Source: Gari tellinella
Taxonomy: Eukaryota > Mollusca > Bivalvia > Cardiida > Psammobiidae
Reading direction: 5' to 3'
NCBI GenBank assembly: GCA_922989275.2
Contig: OV277857.1
Span: forward strand, 79,043,321 to 79,107,320
DNA: 64,000 nt
The position numbers were made by a program, and so were the translations under genes. The notes beneath the pieces are model-generated. The model had not been told where the DNA came from and searched no databases. It worked only from the letters and a program-made list of their open reading frames with translations. Every line of letters starts with the position of its first letter. The first letter of the stretch is position 1. Shown piece after piece: positions 21,786-34,246 of this stretch.

Positions 21786-23104
21786 ACTGTGCATAAAGTA
21801 GATGACTACTTAAAGAAGGTTTAAATTATAGCAGAAACCTATATAAGCTTTCTCCTTTACTTTTATTTTGTCTACAATAAAGCGTATTATCTACAAATCA
21901 ATACATCTACACTGTTTGCTACTTCATATGAAATATTTTGCTGTATTGTCAAACACTTGAATGTCTTTAGATTGCCCCTGTTTATCTATAATAGAATCTT
22001 CCAACAAGCACACGGGGAGAGTCTATTGCAATGTCATCAAGGCCTAAACGGGTCAAGTACTACTTTTAAAACACCGTCAATGAAAGTTCATTTGTAGTGT
22101 TTGCGTTTAGAAGCATGACGAGTGTCGAGAAGTTTGAAAAGTTGCAGGAAGTGGTCGATGGGCATTATCATATTCCTGTCAATTTGTTCTATATAATCAT
22201 GTACTTGTGAGAGATTGACTATTACGGTTCCGATTACCTTTATTTTCACATTTATTTGGAAGCCTGATAAGGAAATTCTCTTCTATGTAATGGACACTGC
22301 TCTCCGTCCTGCTTTTAGATTGATCTGTATCATGTTGTGATATTCTGAAGTTCGTCAATATGACATGATTCAATGGGAATGATTTCAAACTCATATACAG
22401 CTTATTTATGTGCTCATATAACCAAATTATGAACTGACAAACTCTCTTGATTCTAAAACTAACAGGATAAAATATTCGTTATATTTACATGTATATTATT
22501 TGTCAGAGCCATGATTGGCACTATTATTGTTGTTAAACCAAGGTCACGTCGATCTGTGAAACTAGTGTCGATAAAATGTCAGGCCACGAGTGGCGAAGTT
22601 GTTTAAAAAGATTCAGGTCATATTTAAATAGATAAAACATGTACATGTACTAGTACTACAGTCGTATAATAATTGTGCTAAACGGCCGTTCAATCAAAAC
22701 TATGGCTATATCAAAAAACTGTAATTGCTTAATGCAGGAAAACATTAATGCAGAAAGTTTCTACAGGAACGCTCTCTATTATCTATTTCTACATTAAGTT
22801 GCGACATAATATGAAGGAAGTTTACACGTCATCCTTTTAGTGTCCTGTCCCGATAACACATGTTTATTTGTAATCAAGTGAACCCATTTATACCTGGCGT
22901 TTGCAATGAACTCTCGCCATGTACTTGCTAGAAGAGTTCATTATTGATACGCAAGGATTATCTGGAGACACTGAAATGGTTGACCATAAGCAATTGTATT
23001 ATACTAAATAGCAAATAGTGTATAACTGCATCTCACAATGGTATACGATGTTTGCTGATATCTTTTTTGTGTGAACGATAGGCAATTTAAGGTTATGATA
23101 AACA
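21786..23104. other. Intergenic region before the dehydrogenase gene
   Basis: Weak family E-like relics near 21795-21880 (GACTACTTAAAGAAGG) and 22720-22810 (GCTTAATGCAGGAAAAC). No exon, TATA box or RNA gene was recognised. Confidence 0.35.
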
Positions 23105-23330
23105 ATGCTGAACAAGGAGAACCAAGTGACTGTTCTCGGATATGATTTTTACAGGTTTACGTTTGTCATTGCACTTCTGTTCGTCTGTTACATACATGTG
23201 TGGTATATCGTAGCAGCTACACTATGTTATATAGTAAGCAAAGTGTTAGCACGCATACATGAGAATGTTGTGACGGAGAAGTTACGAGGACAAGGGCAAC
23301 GAGGTATTTTCATTACAGGATGTGATTCAG
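23105..23330 (+). CDS. SDR exon 1 (membrane anchor and start of cofactor loop)
   Basis: Residues 1-75 plus one base. Start ATG at 23105, donor TTCAG|GTAAAT. Ends within TGCDSG, so the glycine loop is split between exons 1 and 2. Confidence 0.9.
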
Positions 23331-26300
23331 GTAAATACTCCACCAAGTCAACAGAATGACAAGTTTAATGTTTATTATAAATGTTGTCGGCTGTGTGTTG
23401 CTTAACCCTTTCACTCTCAATGACGTCATAAAGCGCATTTACAAACAGTTTTGATCTGATCAGACACCGCGTTACGCGACGTCTTATCAGGATCAAAACT
23501 GTTTGCCATTCGTTTTGAAATTACGTCAGTTATACTGCCTTAAATCAAACTTTGAATCGATATTGCAGACAACGATATTATAGTAGACGATAATATGGCT
23601 GTGAAGGAGTGAAAAACATCACGATAAATTTGAGAATAAAAGAGTTAATGTATTTACTATAACGCAAAAAACATTCTGCAAACAATAACACGATGTGTCA
23701 GCGTCTGTTGAACATATACAGCACCAATTAAAATATAGTCAACCACTTGATCAATGTCAATGTCACTAATATTAATGAAACATTTTGCTGACGTATTTGA
23801 GTAACGTAACGTAAACAATATCATGTGTTTTTCTGTTTTACATAATATAAATGCCATTAATTAACTAAATAAAAGTTTTAAACGTTTCACCCCTTGTCCC
23901 ATTTATGGTGACTTGATTTGTATTTGCAAATAGTTTTGTTCCGAGTAAATTTGCGCCTGATCTGAAAACAAAAGAGAGGAGGCGGTAAATGATAAACAGT
24001 ATATGTATTATAATTACTAAGGCTGATCAAAACACGTATATTACAATTACAGTGAAATCTCGATAACTCGAAATCCCACAACTCGACTTTACACGTATAT
24101 CTTCTGTTGGATTTTGATAACTTCTGCTCGCTTAATTCTAGCTTACCCAATATTTCAAAGTCGGAAATACGAGGTAAGTCGACTTCAGCGTGTTTTAGTT
24201 ATTGAGGGTCAATTATATATAACATATATTCAATAAAAGTTGGTATATATAACAAAACTACTCAAAGTTTGCTCCATAGGTACAAATGCATTAAACCTAT
24301 CACCTTTTCATCGTATAACGTCCAACAATTTTGTTCGATTCCTTCCAAATTTTGAGATATTATTGCCAATGTTTCGTTCTACGGATTCTGATAACTTGAA
24401 ACCGAGAAGGAATTCACCCAAATTTTAAAACCATTGAATTATACAGGGATATTATATTATAATGGGTACAATTGAACACTGAAAGGTAAAACATTGTTTT
24501 TACAAACGAATAACATCTCTAAAAACACCAGAATGTAGAACTCAATGTATTTATAAAGTTTGGTGAATTCTCAGATATTTCACATTTTGATAATTTCCTC
24601 GGGTTTCGCCTACAGAACCTAGACAAGTGTAGTGGCGGCAATCGTCGAGCTTCCCAGAAGTGTTAAAATAAGACATTTCTGGTGGTGTCTCCAGCAGCGA
24701 GTGACGAAAGCGTCAAATGTAGGTCAAAATTTCGTGACATTCGAAAATAGGGAAGGATTAACGCCTTCCCAACTGTATTACTTTCAGGATTCGGGTTTAT
24801 GTTCGCACAGAGGCTTGAGGCCCTTGGATTTATAGTATTTGCCGGATGCTTTAACCGTAACAGCCAAGGTGCCACACATCTACGTACGAAATCATCCAAG
24901 CGTGTCCATGTCATCCAGCTAGATGTAACCAAGGATAGTGATGTCGCTGCTGCTCTTGTGTATGTCAAGAAACATTTACCTCGTGAAGGTAACAAACATG
25001 TTATTGACATGCGATACATAGCCCATGTACTCGATAGTCTTTTGATAGATGATAAGTTTTTATTTCAACAAAAGACATAACATCTACATGAGCAATATGT
25101 AATGCAATAACAACAGTTGTATGGCAGGTAGGTATTTTGACACACTTCTAAAACAATAGAATTTATAGCATGCAGCTCAATTATATAGTAGCGTCCTCGC
25201 TTAAACGGCAGGTAATTATAAATATATAGTTTTGCAAGATAAATATGACAATGGAGGTAATCGATTGTAAATGCTTATAATTATATTTCATAAAATAAGA
25301 AAATCGCTTTGCGTTATCACCATCTATGAAAATGAAAATTCAAAATAGTCCCTTGGGCTCTTAGCAATGGTGCTAATAGTATATTACACTCGAATTGAAA
25401 TTCATCTACCGATTTATCACAATGAGTACATTTTTCCATTTATAGGTGTAGACTGTGGCTGTCTATAGCTGCCTCTTTCAATTTCTAAGCAATACGAATA
25501 TTATTTTGATTTAGAAAGGGCTTTTCTAAATTCTAAATGCTTATTAAATTCAAAATATTTAAAATCAAAGGACAAAATGGAATATAGAAATGTGTTTTTG
25601 AAGACTCGCTTAGTCTTGTGTGTCAGTTTGGTTTAAAAGTGTCGTATAAACGATGCTAAAAAAGTAACATGAATAATTTAGTGTCACCAACACACTTATT
25701 AAGCCAGACCTCATCGAAACCTAATTCCGACAGACGATTTTTAACTTAAAATGCCCAACATTTCTTTTCAAGAATCTTTTCAAAGTCATTTACTAGTGTA
25801 TTGTACATGTAAATATATTTGATGTCTTGACATTGAACTATTTTAACCAATACTTTATAATCCTCATAAAACGGTTAATCTGCAACGGATAGCGACCACG
25901 TTTCACAAACTGAACGTGTTTTATATTTTATTTGAGTGACGTTATTGGTTTATGTTTGGTCCAATTCCATTTTCCTATTGAGTCTCGGCTAATTGTTTTG
26001 AAATTTAGGGTAGTTTTTACAATATTTAGTAAAATGTCAAACAAAGAAGGCACTGGTCGCAGGGCAGCTGTATGAAACTTCTGATCTGAATCTATATAAT
26101 ACTTCCGACAAGTCAGTATACTATTCATTGGTACATTGTTTGTAAAAGATGTATATATTGACTTTGACTACATCAAACAACTAACAAGGATACATGTACA
26201 GGTATCTTCTAAATTGGATGTCTTTACTATAGATATTCTCGTTGAACTTTAAGAAACTACCAGAAACAACGAAAAACATAATTATTATGTTTGTCCGTAA

Positions 26301-28454
26301 AAGATGTGTGTCCATCTCACCTAGATATTCCCTCATTGGAACGCTTGGTCGGCTCTTCGTGTCTTGTCAAGTGTTGAAGAGAAACCTGCCCAACCCTAAC
26401 CGATATCTATATCAGTTCGTTTACAATTAACTTTTCTCCCACTGAATATTCATACATGAAATTTCTCCCACCATGAATATCTATCATCCAAACTATCACA
26501 TTGACTAATAAAATATAGGAAAGCGGGCAGACTGATTTCAAACAGATACTTAAGAAACTATTTGAGAAGGGTCTACACGGTTTAAAAAAAGTCAATATCT
26601 TCTTATAGCAGGAGTGCTAATACAATACAATGTTTTGTTCACAGGGCTGTGGGGTATAGTGAACAATGCCGGGGTAGATGTGATGGGTGAAGTAGAACTT
26701 ACTCCAGTGTTCATGTACCATAGGGGCTTTAACGTCAACTTCCTGGGCGCTGTCAGAGTTCTCCGCCATGCCTTACCGCTCATCCGCCAGTCTAATGGTA
26801 CATTAATGTTATGCACCTGCACGAATCAGCGAATTGTTGCAAAGAGTTTTTATCCGTATGAAACGTCTTATATGGACATAAACTATTTGATATGTTACTA
26901 TTTCCAGACGTGAAATGAAGATAAATCCACGCTGAGATATGTTGGAGATGACAGATTCTGCAAAGGTCTTGTAATTACAACAAATCAAAACAAGATTTGT
27001 TAACTCTTTCTAAATAACCTATTAATTAATAGTGCCGTCATAGGGTTAGAAGGCGATATAAGGGTTAACTTGAAATGTTCAAAGAATACACTCTAGACGC
27101 CTCATATCTAAAATGCTCGGTTAATTAGTTTATACATCGCTATCGTGAGTTGTTGGTGCTACCCACTACTAGAACGTTCATAGCATACCATTAAATAAAG
27201 CACACACTAAGTAATATTCAATAAATTGGTGTTTTTACAGGTAGAATTGTCATAGTAAGCAGTATCCACGCCCTGATGTCAGTCCCTGGTCAAGCAGTGT
27301 ACGAAGCTTCAAAACACGCACTGGAAACAATGGCAGACTCTCTCAGATTAGAAATGATCAAGTTTAATGTTAAAGTCAGCCTTGTTGAACCAGGAGCCTT
27401 CGACTTTGCTACTTCAATCGCAAGTAAACATGCGGTAAGGGGGAATATTCTCCTAGCATATATAATTTGAAACTATGGAGCCCATAATGTGGCATTATAA
27501 ACTTTTATTTGAAATGGAAACAAATCCAAAGCAAACCAAATACACATTTTAATTAGTTTGAAGGAATTATTGTCGTGTTAAAACGAAACATCTGCCCTGT
27601 CTTTCAACTGTTGTATTTGCTCAATTAAAACGACATATTCGATAAGACAGTAAATAAAGTTACCACTTGAAAACACAATATATGTTCTTTCGAATCAGTG
27701 AGTGTAACAGCGGACCATTTCTGGTTTCTAGCTTCAAAGACAAAAGCAGGAACTGGAAGAGATGTGGAATGTCACTTCAGATGAGGTTCGTCAAATTTAC
27801 AACCACAAACAGTTGTTGTCACGGGTGCCTAAACCTCAAGAGAGTTGGCCACCCGATGCTGTCGGAGGACGTGACGTCATAGCTGCGGTTGAGCATGCAC
27901 TGTGTTCACAGAACCCGCGCACAAGATATTTTGTATGGGGTGACAGGAGTGCCACAGTATGGCATGTGAGTTTCTGTGTAATATTGAAGCATGTTTAATG
28001 AATTTGTACTATACCCTGATGAGGGAGATCACACACAGCCCAACCCCGAACAACTCAATCTCTTTTATTTAACCCATTGCTCAACATGTACGCTTTTTAC
28101 GCGTTGAATTTATTTCTCCACTCCTGAAAATATGTCCAATTGATGAGGTCATGAATATGCAGCATAAGAATTTTTTTTTATATCATAGTAGACGATAGAT
28201 TTAAGCAGTCTAAAAGTAAAGCAGAATGGATCTAAGAGCGCACAATGCCTTATTTTTCATCTGCTTTTCAAAACTTAAAACAGGCTATACGGTAAAGTAT
28301 TATCTGTTTTTCTACTGCCAAACCAATGTACACGTGTTCCCGATGATACACAACTCATATAAAATGTTTACTATTTCAGATAGCAGCAGCTTTGTACAGC
28401 GTCACTCCTACATGGTTAATGGACACATATATAACCTGGTGCGACACAATGTAA
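23105..28454 (+). CDS. Short-chain dehydrogenase (BDH1/HSD17B/RDH type), six exons, 360 residues
   Basis: NAD(P)-dependent oxidoreductase of the classical SDR fold. Exons: 23105-23330, 24788-24988, 26645-26797, 27241-27434, 27732-27965, 28380-28454, with GT/AG junctions and matching phases throughout. Residues about 18-48 form one or two membrane segments (IALLFVCYIHVWYIVAATL), so the enzyme is probably anchored in ER or mitochondrial membrane. The cofactor loop is TGCDSGFG (71-78), the core motif NNAG (149-152), and the catalytic set N174, S201, Y214, K218 (YEASK) is complete with the normal 13-residue Ser-Tyr spacing. LVEPGAF follows. The GFGFxxAxxL...GFxVFAGC pattern is typical of the SDR9C group (3-hydroxybutyrate dehydrogenase 1, 17-beta-HSD type 2/6, retinol dehydrogenases). 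The substrate cannot be decided. Same strand as the upstream P450, 4.8 kb away. Confidence 0.93.
23402..23648. repeat. Family D MITE, complete
   Basis: 247 bp with TTAA at both ends, CCCTTTCACTCTCAATGACG, and the hairpin AACAGTTTTGATCTGATCAG with its complement. It lies 71 bp into SDR intron 1. The rest of the intron holds a family I relic at about 24050-24190 (CAGTGAAATCTCGATAACTC). Confidence 0.85.
24788..24988 (+). CDS. SDR exon 2
   Basis: Residues 76-142 plus one base. Acceptor TTACTTTCAG, donor GTGAAG|GTAACA. Completes the glycine loop with GFGFMFAQRLEALG and holds IQLDVT, the adenine-side Asp of SDRs. Confidence 0.93.
24989..26644. other. SDR intron 2
   Basis: 1.66 kb of AT-rich DNA. 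I see no MITE with recognisable ends and no further exon, which is unusual beside the other introns of this window. Confidence 0.5.
26645..26797 (+). CDS. SDR exon 3 (NNAG)
   Basis: Residues 143-193 plus one base. Acceptor GTTCACAG, donor TCTAATG|GTACAT. Contains LWGIVNNAGVDVMGEVE and the catalytic Asn174 in NVNFLG. Confidence 0.94.
27241..27434 (+). CDS. SDR exon 4 (catalytic Ser-Tyr-Lys)
   Basis: Residues 194-258. Acceptor TTTTTACAG, donor CATGCG|GTAAGG. Contains S201, Y214 and K218 in VYEASKHALE, then VKVSLVEPGAFDFATS. Confidence 0.95.
27732..27965 (+). CDS. SDR exon 5
   Basis: Residues 259-336, phase 0 on both sides. Acceptor GGTTTCTAG, donor GGCAT|GTGAGT. Holds the substrate-binding C-terminal part with DVIAAVEHALCSQNPRTRY, equivalent to the VxHAL..xxPxxRY block of SDR9C enzymes. 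Confidence 0.9.
28069..28300. repeat. Family B MITE relic in SDR intron 5
   Basis: Starts TTAACCCATTGCTCAACATG and has GTAAAGCAGAATGGATC.. and CTTATTTTTCATCTGC as remains of the hairpin, then GGCTATACGG at the decayed right end. Confidence 0.5.
28380..28454 (+). CDS. SDR exon 6 (C-terminus)
   Basis: Residues 337-360 and TAA. Acceptor CTATTTCAG, phase 0. The hydrophobic tail IAAALYSVTPTWLMDTYI matches the position of the C-terminal hydrophobic segment of BDH1-like enzymes. Confidence 0.82.
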   Translation: MAAALYSVTPTWLMDTYITWCDTM

Positions 28455-29027
28455 TCACCATAGTCCTACTGCTTTCGTGAAAATGTTTGCATTACTATTG
28501 TTAAAAACTGTATGTTACATTTGCACTACATATTTGTACAATACTCTAACGGCTCAGTTATTCTTCCACTGAAGAAAACAGTTCCACTTTATACAGTCCT
28601 GAATACGTATGCGCCATAAACTATATTCTACGTGTTACAGATTGATGTTTTGAGGAGCATTCTGATATAATTTCAACCTACCCTTTGGCAACAATTTGTC
28701 TTCAATACTAAACACATGCTATTGGGGAGAGAGTTAATACCGACAACAGTGACGGTGGTACTGTTATGTACACATTATATTGATTGTCAATACAATTGAA
28801 ATACAATGTACGTGTACAAGTATTTTTTTCCATTATTTTATTGTTTAGCTACAATACCTAATGGAATGGAGTAACTATTCTTACAAAGAAATCGGTGGAC
28901 GCCCCCACATTCCCTTAACCGTTTTATCATAAATAGTGTCGGTGATTATGCAGGTAGTCGCTTAAAGCAGTTTGAAAGTAAAGCAAAAAGTTTATACGGT
29001 TCTAAGTATCTACCGGGAAATTAAATA
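28455..29027. other. Region 3' of the dehydrogenase gene
   Basis: Contains a family B-like fragment near 28640-28740 (GATATAATTTCAACC, CTATTGGGGAGAGAGTTAA) and another at 28960-29000 (CGCTTAAAGCAGTTTGAAAG). No gene is seen. Confidence 0.4.
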
Positions 29028-29270
29028 CAATTGAGAAAACGTTATTCTTTCCCGTTCAAACGCAAACGAAACGCAAATCGCTAAAATGTAGGAAATAACC
29101 ATCTTTTGTCATTTCTAATTATTGTATTTAATCTGAGTGGCAAACAATTTGGAGCCTGATCAAACGCCGGGTAACCCGGCTTCTGATCTGGCTCCAAACT
29201 GTTTGCAATAGAAATAATAGTTTTAACGTAAACGCGTTTGTTGGGAAAGATTAACGTTTTGTCCACTGTA
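29028..29270. repeat. Family A MITE, older copy
   Basis: Left GAGAAAACGTTATTCTTTCC, right TTTTGTCCACTGTA; hairpin GCAAACAATTTGGAGCCTG with complement between. The left TACAGTG is lost. Confidence 0.75.
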
Positions 29271-29325
29271 TTACCCTTTATCGGGGCAATACAGGAACAC
29301 AAAAAGCACCACAGTAAGAAAAAGA

Positions 29326-30026
29326 TACAGTGGAGAAACGTTATTTATTTCCCGTATAAACGAAACAAAAACACAAACACAATGCAATAACATAAACAAT
29401 TGAAAACTCTTTTTATAGCTCATGTTATATTCCATGACTAATTCTTTAAGATATTACTATCCCAAAGGGAACATGTTTTGGCACAAATATTTCTCATACT
29501 CTTGATGCGGTTTATAGAATAATCTGCCAGAGTTAGTAAGGAAAATTTGAACACTATTTCAGCTTGACAAGTGTTGAGGAACATCTTTTTAAAGGTTTGT
29601 GAATCTTTTTAGCATTTATTTACCTTATATTGCCTTTCCATTACTAATATATTTTTGTCTTTTTTTCTTAATCTTTTAAAGAAATTTATATACATGTATA
29701 CTCATTTTAATTCAGTTGATTTTGTAATATTTTATCTATGTCATACAATACTGTATCATAGTGACCATACTTGTCACTCTTTTTGTGTTATTCTTATCGT
29801 TTACTGTTGTTTGACAGACCGAAATGATTTATCATGCTTACTGTTTTGCTGTGTTTTTATTAATGTGCAATACGCATGTACATCATTTATGATTAATCCA
29901 TTTGTCGATCTATGTACGTGGCAAACAGTTTGTAGCCTGAAACCCGGCGTCGGAGCTAGCTTCAAACTATTTGCAACATAAATAATAGTTTTTTTTACTT
30001 GGAAATAATAACGTATTCACTACTGT
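29326..30026. mobile_element. Family A MITE with an interior insertion
   Basis: Left half from TACAGTGGAGAAACGTT to about 29420; right half from GGCAAACAGTTTGTAGCC (about 29920) to TATTCACTACTGTTA. The 500-bp insert is T-rich and unidentified. Confidence 0.5.
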
Positions 30027-30351
30027 TAAAGAGAACTAAAATCAAAAACATTTACTTCAACCTACTTTATTTACTTACAAGAGAATTTTGTCTCCTTACA
30101 TTTCAAACAGCACGAAATTTGCTCAGCATCATATTGTTTAACGTAGCTATTTGTTTTGATTACACACATATTTTGAGATTAAGATAACGTGTTTCATCTC
30201 AATCACACATCTCTTACTGAAATCCACGACCGGGTTGTTGCTAGATATGGGGTTTCGGCTCTTGTTCGATTAGTGATTGTAGTTCTTGTGTTGAGCCAAA
30301 TGATTTAGTCTATCAGTTTTTTCACTGTTCATGTAAAATCTAAAAAACTAC

Positions 30352-31289
30352 GGTGTTCCGATGAGGCCATCTTAGTTTCGCGCTGTCGTCCTTAGGTAGA
30401 AAACACGCGGAGCTGACGTATAAACATGAGAATGCGATGAAAATTAATATCGTTTTTGAATGTCACATCATTACCCGTTTTTTACTCAAATGCCAAAACC
30501 GAAAAAAGATAACTTTTTCATCGCGTCAGTGTTTCATCACTTCGCGTTGTCGCTCTCTCTACTGTGAGGGCAAAATCGCGAGATCGTGATGTTTATATCA
30601 TTACACCTCGCTTTGAGTTACAATGTTTATTTCCCATAGACCAAATGAAACATATTGCATGTTTTTTACATCCATTCAAAAATACTGTCACTCTATATGA
30701 TATTCTTTTTGACACTCTGATTTATAGAGATTTCTCAGATAGATGATTTTCATATGGTCACAGTTGATATCATCACTAGTGATGATATCATTTTTGTGAC
30801 GTCACGTCACAATATCTTTAGTGACATCGCGCGTATATAATAAATAGAATAATCAATTCATTTGAATAGATATGAAAAATATATCTCTCGAATGGGTTGT
30901 TATCTGGTTAAAAAACTCGTCCTGCGGACTCGTTTTTAATCAGATAGCAACAAATTCTCGTGATGAATTTTTCACATCACTCTCGCCTTCATATTCCTAA
31001 TTCGTCTTTCATGTTTAAATGTTTATGCATGTCCAGACGGAGGACGAAAGTACGATACAAATTGCGTAGGGCGAAATCGCGAGGTATTTACGAGAAAACG
31101 TGATACAAGCAATCTTGCGATTTCGTGCCATTTATTTCAGCTTTCCGTTTTCTCGTCCTGATAAGACGAGGAAGCAAATTAACGCGTTCTTCGCTCTCTT
31201 CGAAAATCACCAGGTCGCGTCTTTATATCAGAATATCGTGTGTTTTTATTTTTCGAGATTTCTGAAGTTGATGGCTTTTAAGGAACACC
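30352..31289. repeat. Possible element with CGGTGTTCC termini
   Basis: CGGTGTTCC at the left and GGAACACCG at the right are inverted. Between them CG-containing motifs recur (AAATCGCGAG, TTCTCGTCCTG) and a palindrome GATATCATCACTAGTGATGA lies at about 30767-30790. The ends are short, so this may be chance. 30027-30351 shows nothing. Confidence 0.3.
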
Positions 31290-31716
31290 GTTCAAAACTG
31301 ATTTTGTCGCATTCATTTTCCCACTGGGAGCTTACATTAACTCACCATAGCATACGGATGCAAGTTTGAAATAAACAGCGTTTAAATACTTTTCATTTTT
31401 TGAATTATTGCACAATTTACTAAAAACAAGAACACTTAAAGCATATTTTCATGTCACATAAATTTCCTTATTGCTAATACCGCTTATGAATGTTTTGAGG
31501 AAGAGTGTTTTGGTTAAACCTATGCACGTATGAGAAAATATTATTCTTTCACAATAAACGCGTTTTCAGAAAACTTGTATTTTCATTTCGCAGTTTAGAG
31601 GATAACCCAGCGTCGGATTAGGCTCTAAACTTTTAACATCTCAGATTAAAAAATATTGTTAAATCTTCAAACAAATGTTATTTTCTCCATTTTGGTAAAT
31701 TGCGTTTACGTTTTAA

Positions 31717-32761
31717 GGTGGTTCGACAGCGGGCGGCCCGCATCTCGAGTTCCGGAAATGCTGATGACTTTCACCTGATCTTTGCGGCACGTGCTTATAG
31801 TAGAAAATTTAGATAAAGAAAAGTTTGATCTTACTCAGTGTCTGCTCTGTTAGCGCAGTGGATACGGTGATATACTTGCAATCCAAAGGTTCTAGGTTCG
31901 ATTCCCACTCGGTTCAAAACTTTTTTTTAACAAATTGTCTGATTTTAGTGACTAGTCATTTCATAACGCAGTGATCAAAGGACAGGCTATGTTTAGTCAA
32001 GTAATAATGAATAATATCAGATGCAAGTATAGTCAAGTGACAGCTAAACTTGTGAGTATTTATAGCCTATATGACAGATGGCAGCTTAACACAGGACAAA
32101 ACTAATGCTAAAAGATAGATCCTAAAGGAGCTTTTATGCATTACTTTTGTTATGCATTAAGCAGTCACTTGCCTTTAAAGATCTACAGGCTACCGTTTTC
32201 AATGGTCCCTTATTACAGGTTTGACTTATGGTATTATTTAGAGCTGACGGCATTTTAATGTTGAACTCATGGGAGGTTACTCGTTTTGTGTTTACATTTT
32301 GTCAGAATTTCAGGAAATCATGTATAAAATGTAAATTCCACTGTAGATTTTCATTAAATTTTTGTGACTAGTAGAATTAAGTTATATCTATCTAATAAGA
32401 GTAAAATAAGTGTACGTTAAACAGCTAGATTTTTTGTAATTTGAGATTTTCAGAATTTGACTTTTTTTAAATATTGATATTTCCAACAAATATGTCATAA
32501 AATACTTTTGTTTGCCCAATATCTTATAGTCTATGTACAGTTTACTTGAATGTACAGAAATTATTGAGTTATATCATTTTATAAAGAAAATATTCCTGTT
32601 TATCAAAAAAGGAGCTTTTTTCGACAAAAGGTCCTGTCAGAAAAAAACGGCACTGTAACTTTTTTTTATTTTAACGATTTTTCACTCTCCATATGGTATA
32701 TTTCAATTTAATCAAGGTTTCAAAGAATTCTGACACAGAATAAGCTGACCCGCGAACCACC
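31717..32761. mobile_element. 1045-bp element with TTAA target duplication
   Basis: TTAA at 31713-31716 and 32762-32765; ends GGTGGTTCG and CGAACCACC. No coding potential. It carries a tRNA-like Pol III unit near its left end and a decayed hairpin (GCTTAACACAGGAC..TAAGCAGTCACTTG) at about 32085-32180. Confidence 0.7.
31844..31928 (+). tRNA. tRNA-like Pol III unit (pseudo-tRNA or SINE head)
   Basis: A-box TAGCGCAGTGG at 31851-31861 and B-box GGTTCGATTCC at 31895-31905, spaced as in tRNA genes, followed by a T run at 31921-31929 that would stop Pol III. Acceptor, anticodon and T stems pair only partly, so it is not a functional tRNA by eye. Confidence 0.6.
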
Positions 32762-33032
32762 TTAAACGGAAAAGAATGACGTTTTTCCACTGTAGTTTGC
32801 TTTTAAATGTGTATCGACTCTTTTATAGAGATCGGCTGATCGCATGCAAAGATTTTGAACTTAGCGATATTTGATGATCAAATCTTAATATTAGTTTTAA
32901 ATTATCATTATAATGGTGTCAAAATGCAATAACGTTTTTCAGCAGAAAGCTAAAAATCCTAAACTATGTTGATGCTGTTAAGAGGCCACTTATTGTAGAA
33001 TCTCATATTGGTCAACCTTAATAAACAGAACC

Positions 33033-33265
33033 TTAACCTTTTTGCCCACGATCCCATACATTGGAAATAGGCAAACAGTGTAAACTCTGATCATAAACCG
33101 CATAATACCGTGTCTGATCAGAGTCTACACTGTTTGCTGATTGGAATTTCAATAAAAAACAAAACGAAAATGAAATTTTGGACCAGGTATGTATTAGATA
33201 AAAATGTACTAGATTCTAATCCAATATATAAGGATGGAAGAATCCACTGGGCGCAAATGGGTTAA
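33033..33265. repeat. Family C2 MITE
   Basis: 233 bp, TTAA-flanked. Hairpin AACAGTGTAAACTCTGATCA with complement ending ACTGTTTG, and right end CTGGGCGCAAATGGG. Same family as 45420-45649 in the other orientation. Confidence 0.8.
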
Positions 33266-33407
33266 ACTCATATAATGCCTATTTATATTGGAGACGATAT
33301 TTAATTGTTCCTAATAAATGCATTTGTGTTAACACATCTTTTCCATTGCATTGACCAGCCTGCAAAATGGTTGTCCCATGAGAATAAACAAATCATGATA
33401 ATACATG

Positions 33408-33617
33408 TACAGTAAAACCTCTCTATTACGACCACTTAGTTTTGTTAATCATTAGGGTGTTTACGACAGATGACCACTTAAAGCAAGGTGACAGTGAAAC
33501 AGAAAGCTCCTTTAGGAGCTTTCTGTTTCACTGTCACCTTGCTTTAAGCTGCCACCTCTCTATTATACAATCAATTAGCCTTCGTTTTGGTGGTCGTAAT
33601 AGCGAGGTTTTACTGTA
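33408..33617. repeat. Family E MITE, complete
   Basis: 210 bp. Ends TACAGTAAAACCTCTC and GAGGTTTTACTGTA with TATTACGACCAC / GTGGTCGTAATA beside them. Centre is the hairpin CACTTAAAGCAAGGTGACAG.. GAAAGCTCC. Confidence 0.88.
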
Positions 33618-33821
33618 TCTCAAAAACAACTTTTAACTTCTACCTTCAAATGCATTTCGTTTGCATTTGGTTTAATCTGAAATGGAAAGAAGAAAATAAG
33701 ATACACGTTTAGTGCTCAGTTCTCACGAGAACGCGTGTATTACGATATTTTGATAGACTGTATGGATTATAACCATGTTCACAATTTATTGCATTATGCG
33801 TAATGTATTTGAGAGACTTTA

Positions 33822-34246
33822 TACAGTAACAATGTTCTATATTACGACCACTAAACCATATCAAGTACTTGATGCTTTAAGCAGGTAGCTGCTTAATGCA
33901 GGGTTGAAGTAGAACAGAAAGCTACTTTAAGTTCCCACTTGTCTTTCATACAATCAACTACAGTGGAGAATCTGTTATTCTTTCCCGTTTAAACGCAAAC
34001 GTACGCAAACGCAAAGCACTAAAACGTAAAAAAGAACAACTTTTGGACAATTCTGATATTTCATGTTTATCTTGGTGGCAAACATTTTGGAGCCTGATCA
34101 GACGCCGGGTTACCCGGCGTTTGATCTGGCTCCAAACTGTTTGCACTGCAAATAATAGTTTTAGCGTAAACGCGTTTATTGGGAAAGAATAACAGATTAT
34201 CCACTGTAGCATTCATTTGGAGGTCATACTAGAGGGAGTTGACTGT
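33822..34246. mobile_element. Family E MITE split by a family A MITE
   Basis: Left part TACAGTAACAATGTTC..ATACAATCAAC and right part GCATTCATTTGGAGG..GACTGTA. The join falls exactly at a TA dinucleotide, duplicated around the inserted family A copy. Confidence 0.75.
33959..34208. repeat. Family A MITE, young copy
   Basis: 250 bp from TACAGTGGAGAATCTGTT to AACAGATTATCCACTGTA. Contains GTTTAAACGCAAACGTACGC and the hairpin GTTTGGAGCC..; near-identical to 38597-38846 and 51962-52211. Confidence 0.9.

Larger units (their letters stand above)
31529..32794. mobile_element. Family A MITE split by a TTAA element
   Basis: Left part (31529-31716) has GAGAAAATATTATTCTTTC, AATAAACGCGTTTTCAG and a decayed hairpin; right part (32762-32794) has AACGGAAAAGAATGACG and TTTTTCCACTGTA. 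The break is a 1045-bp element. Confidence 0.65.
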
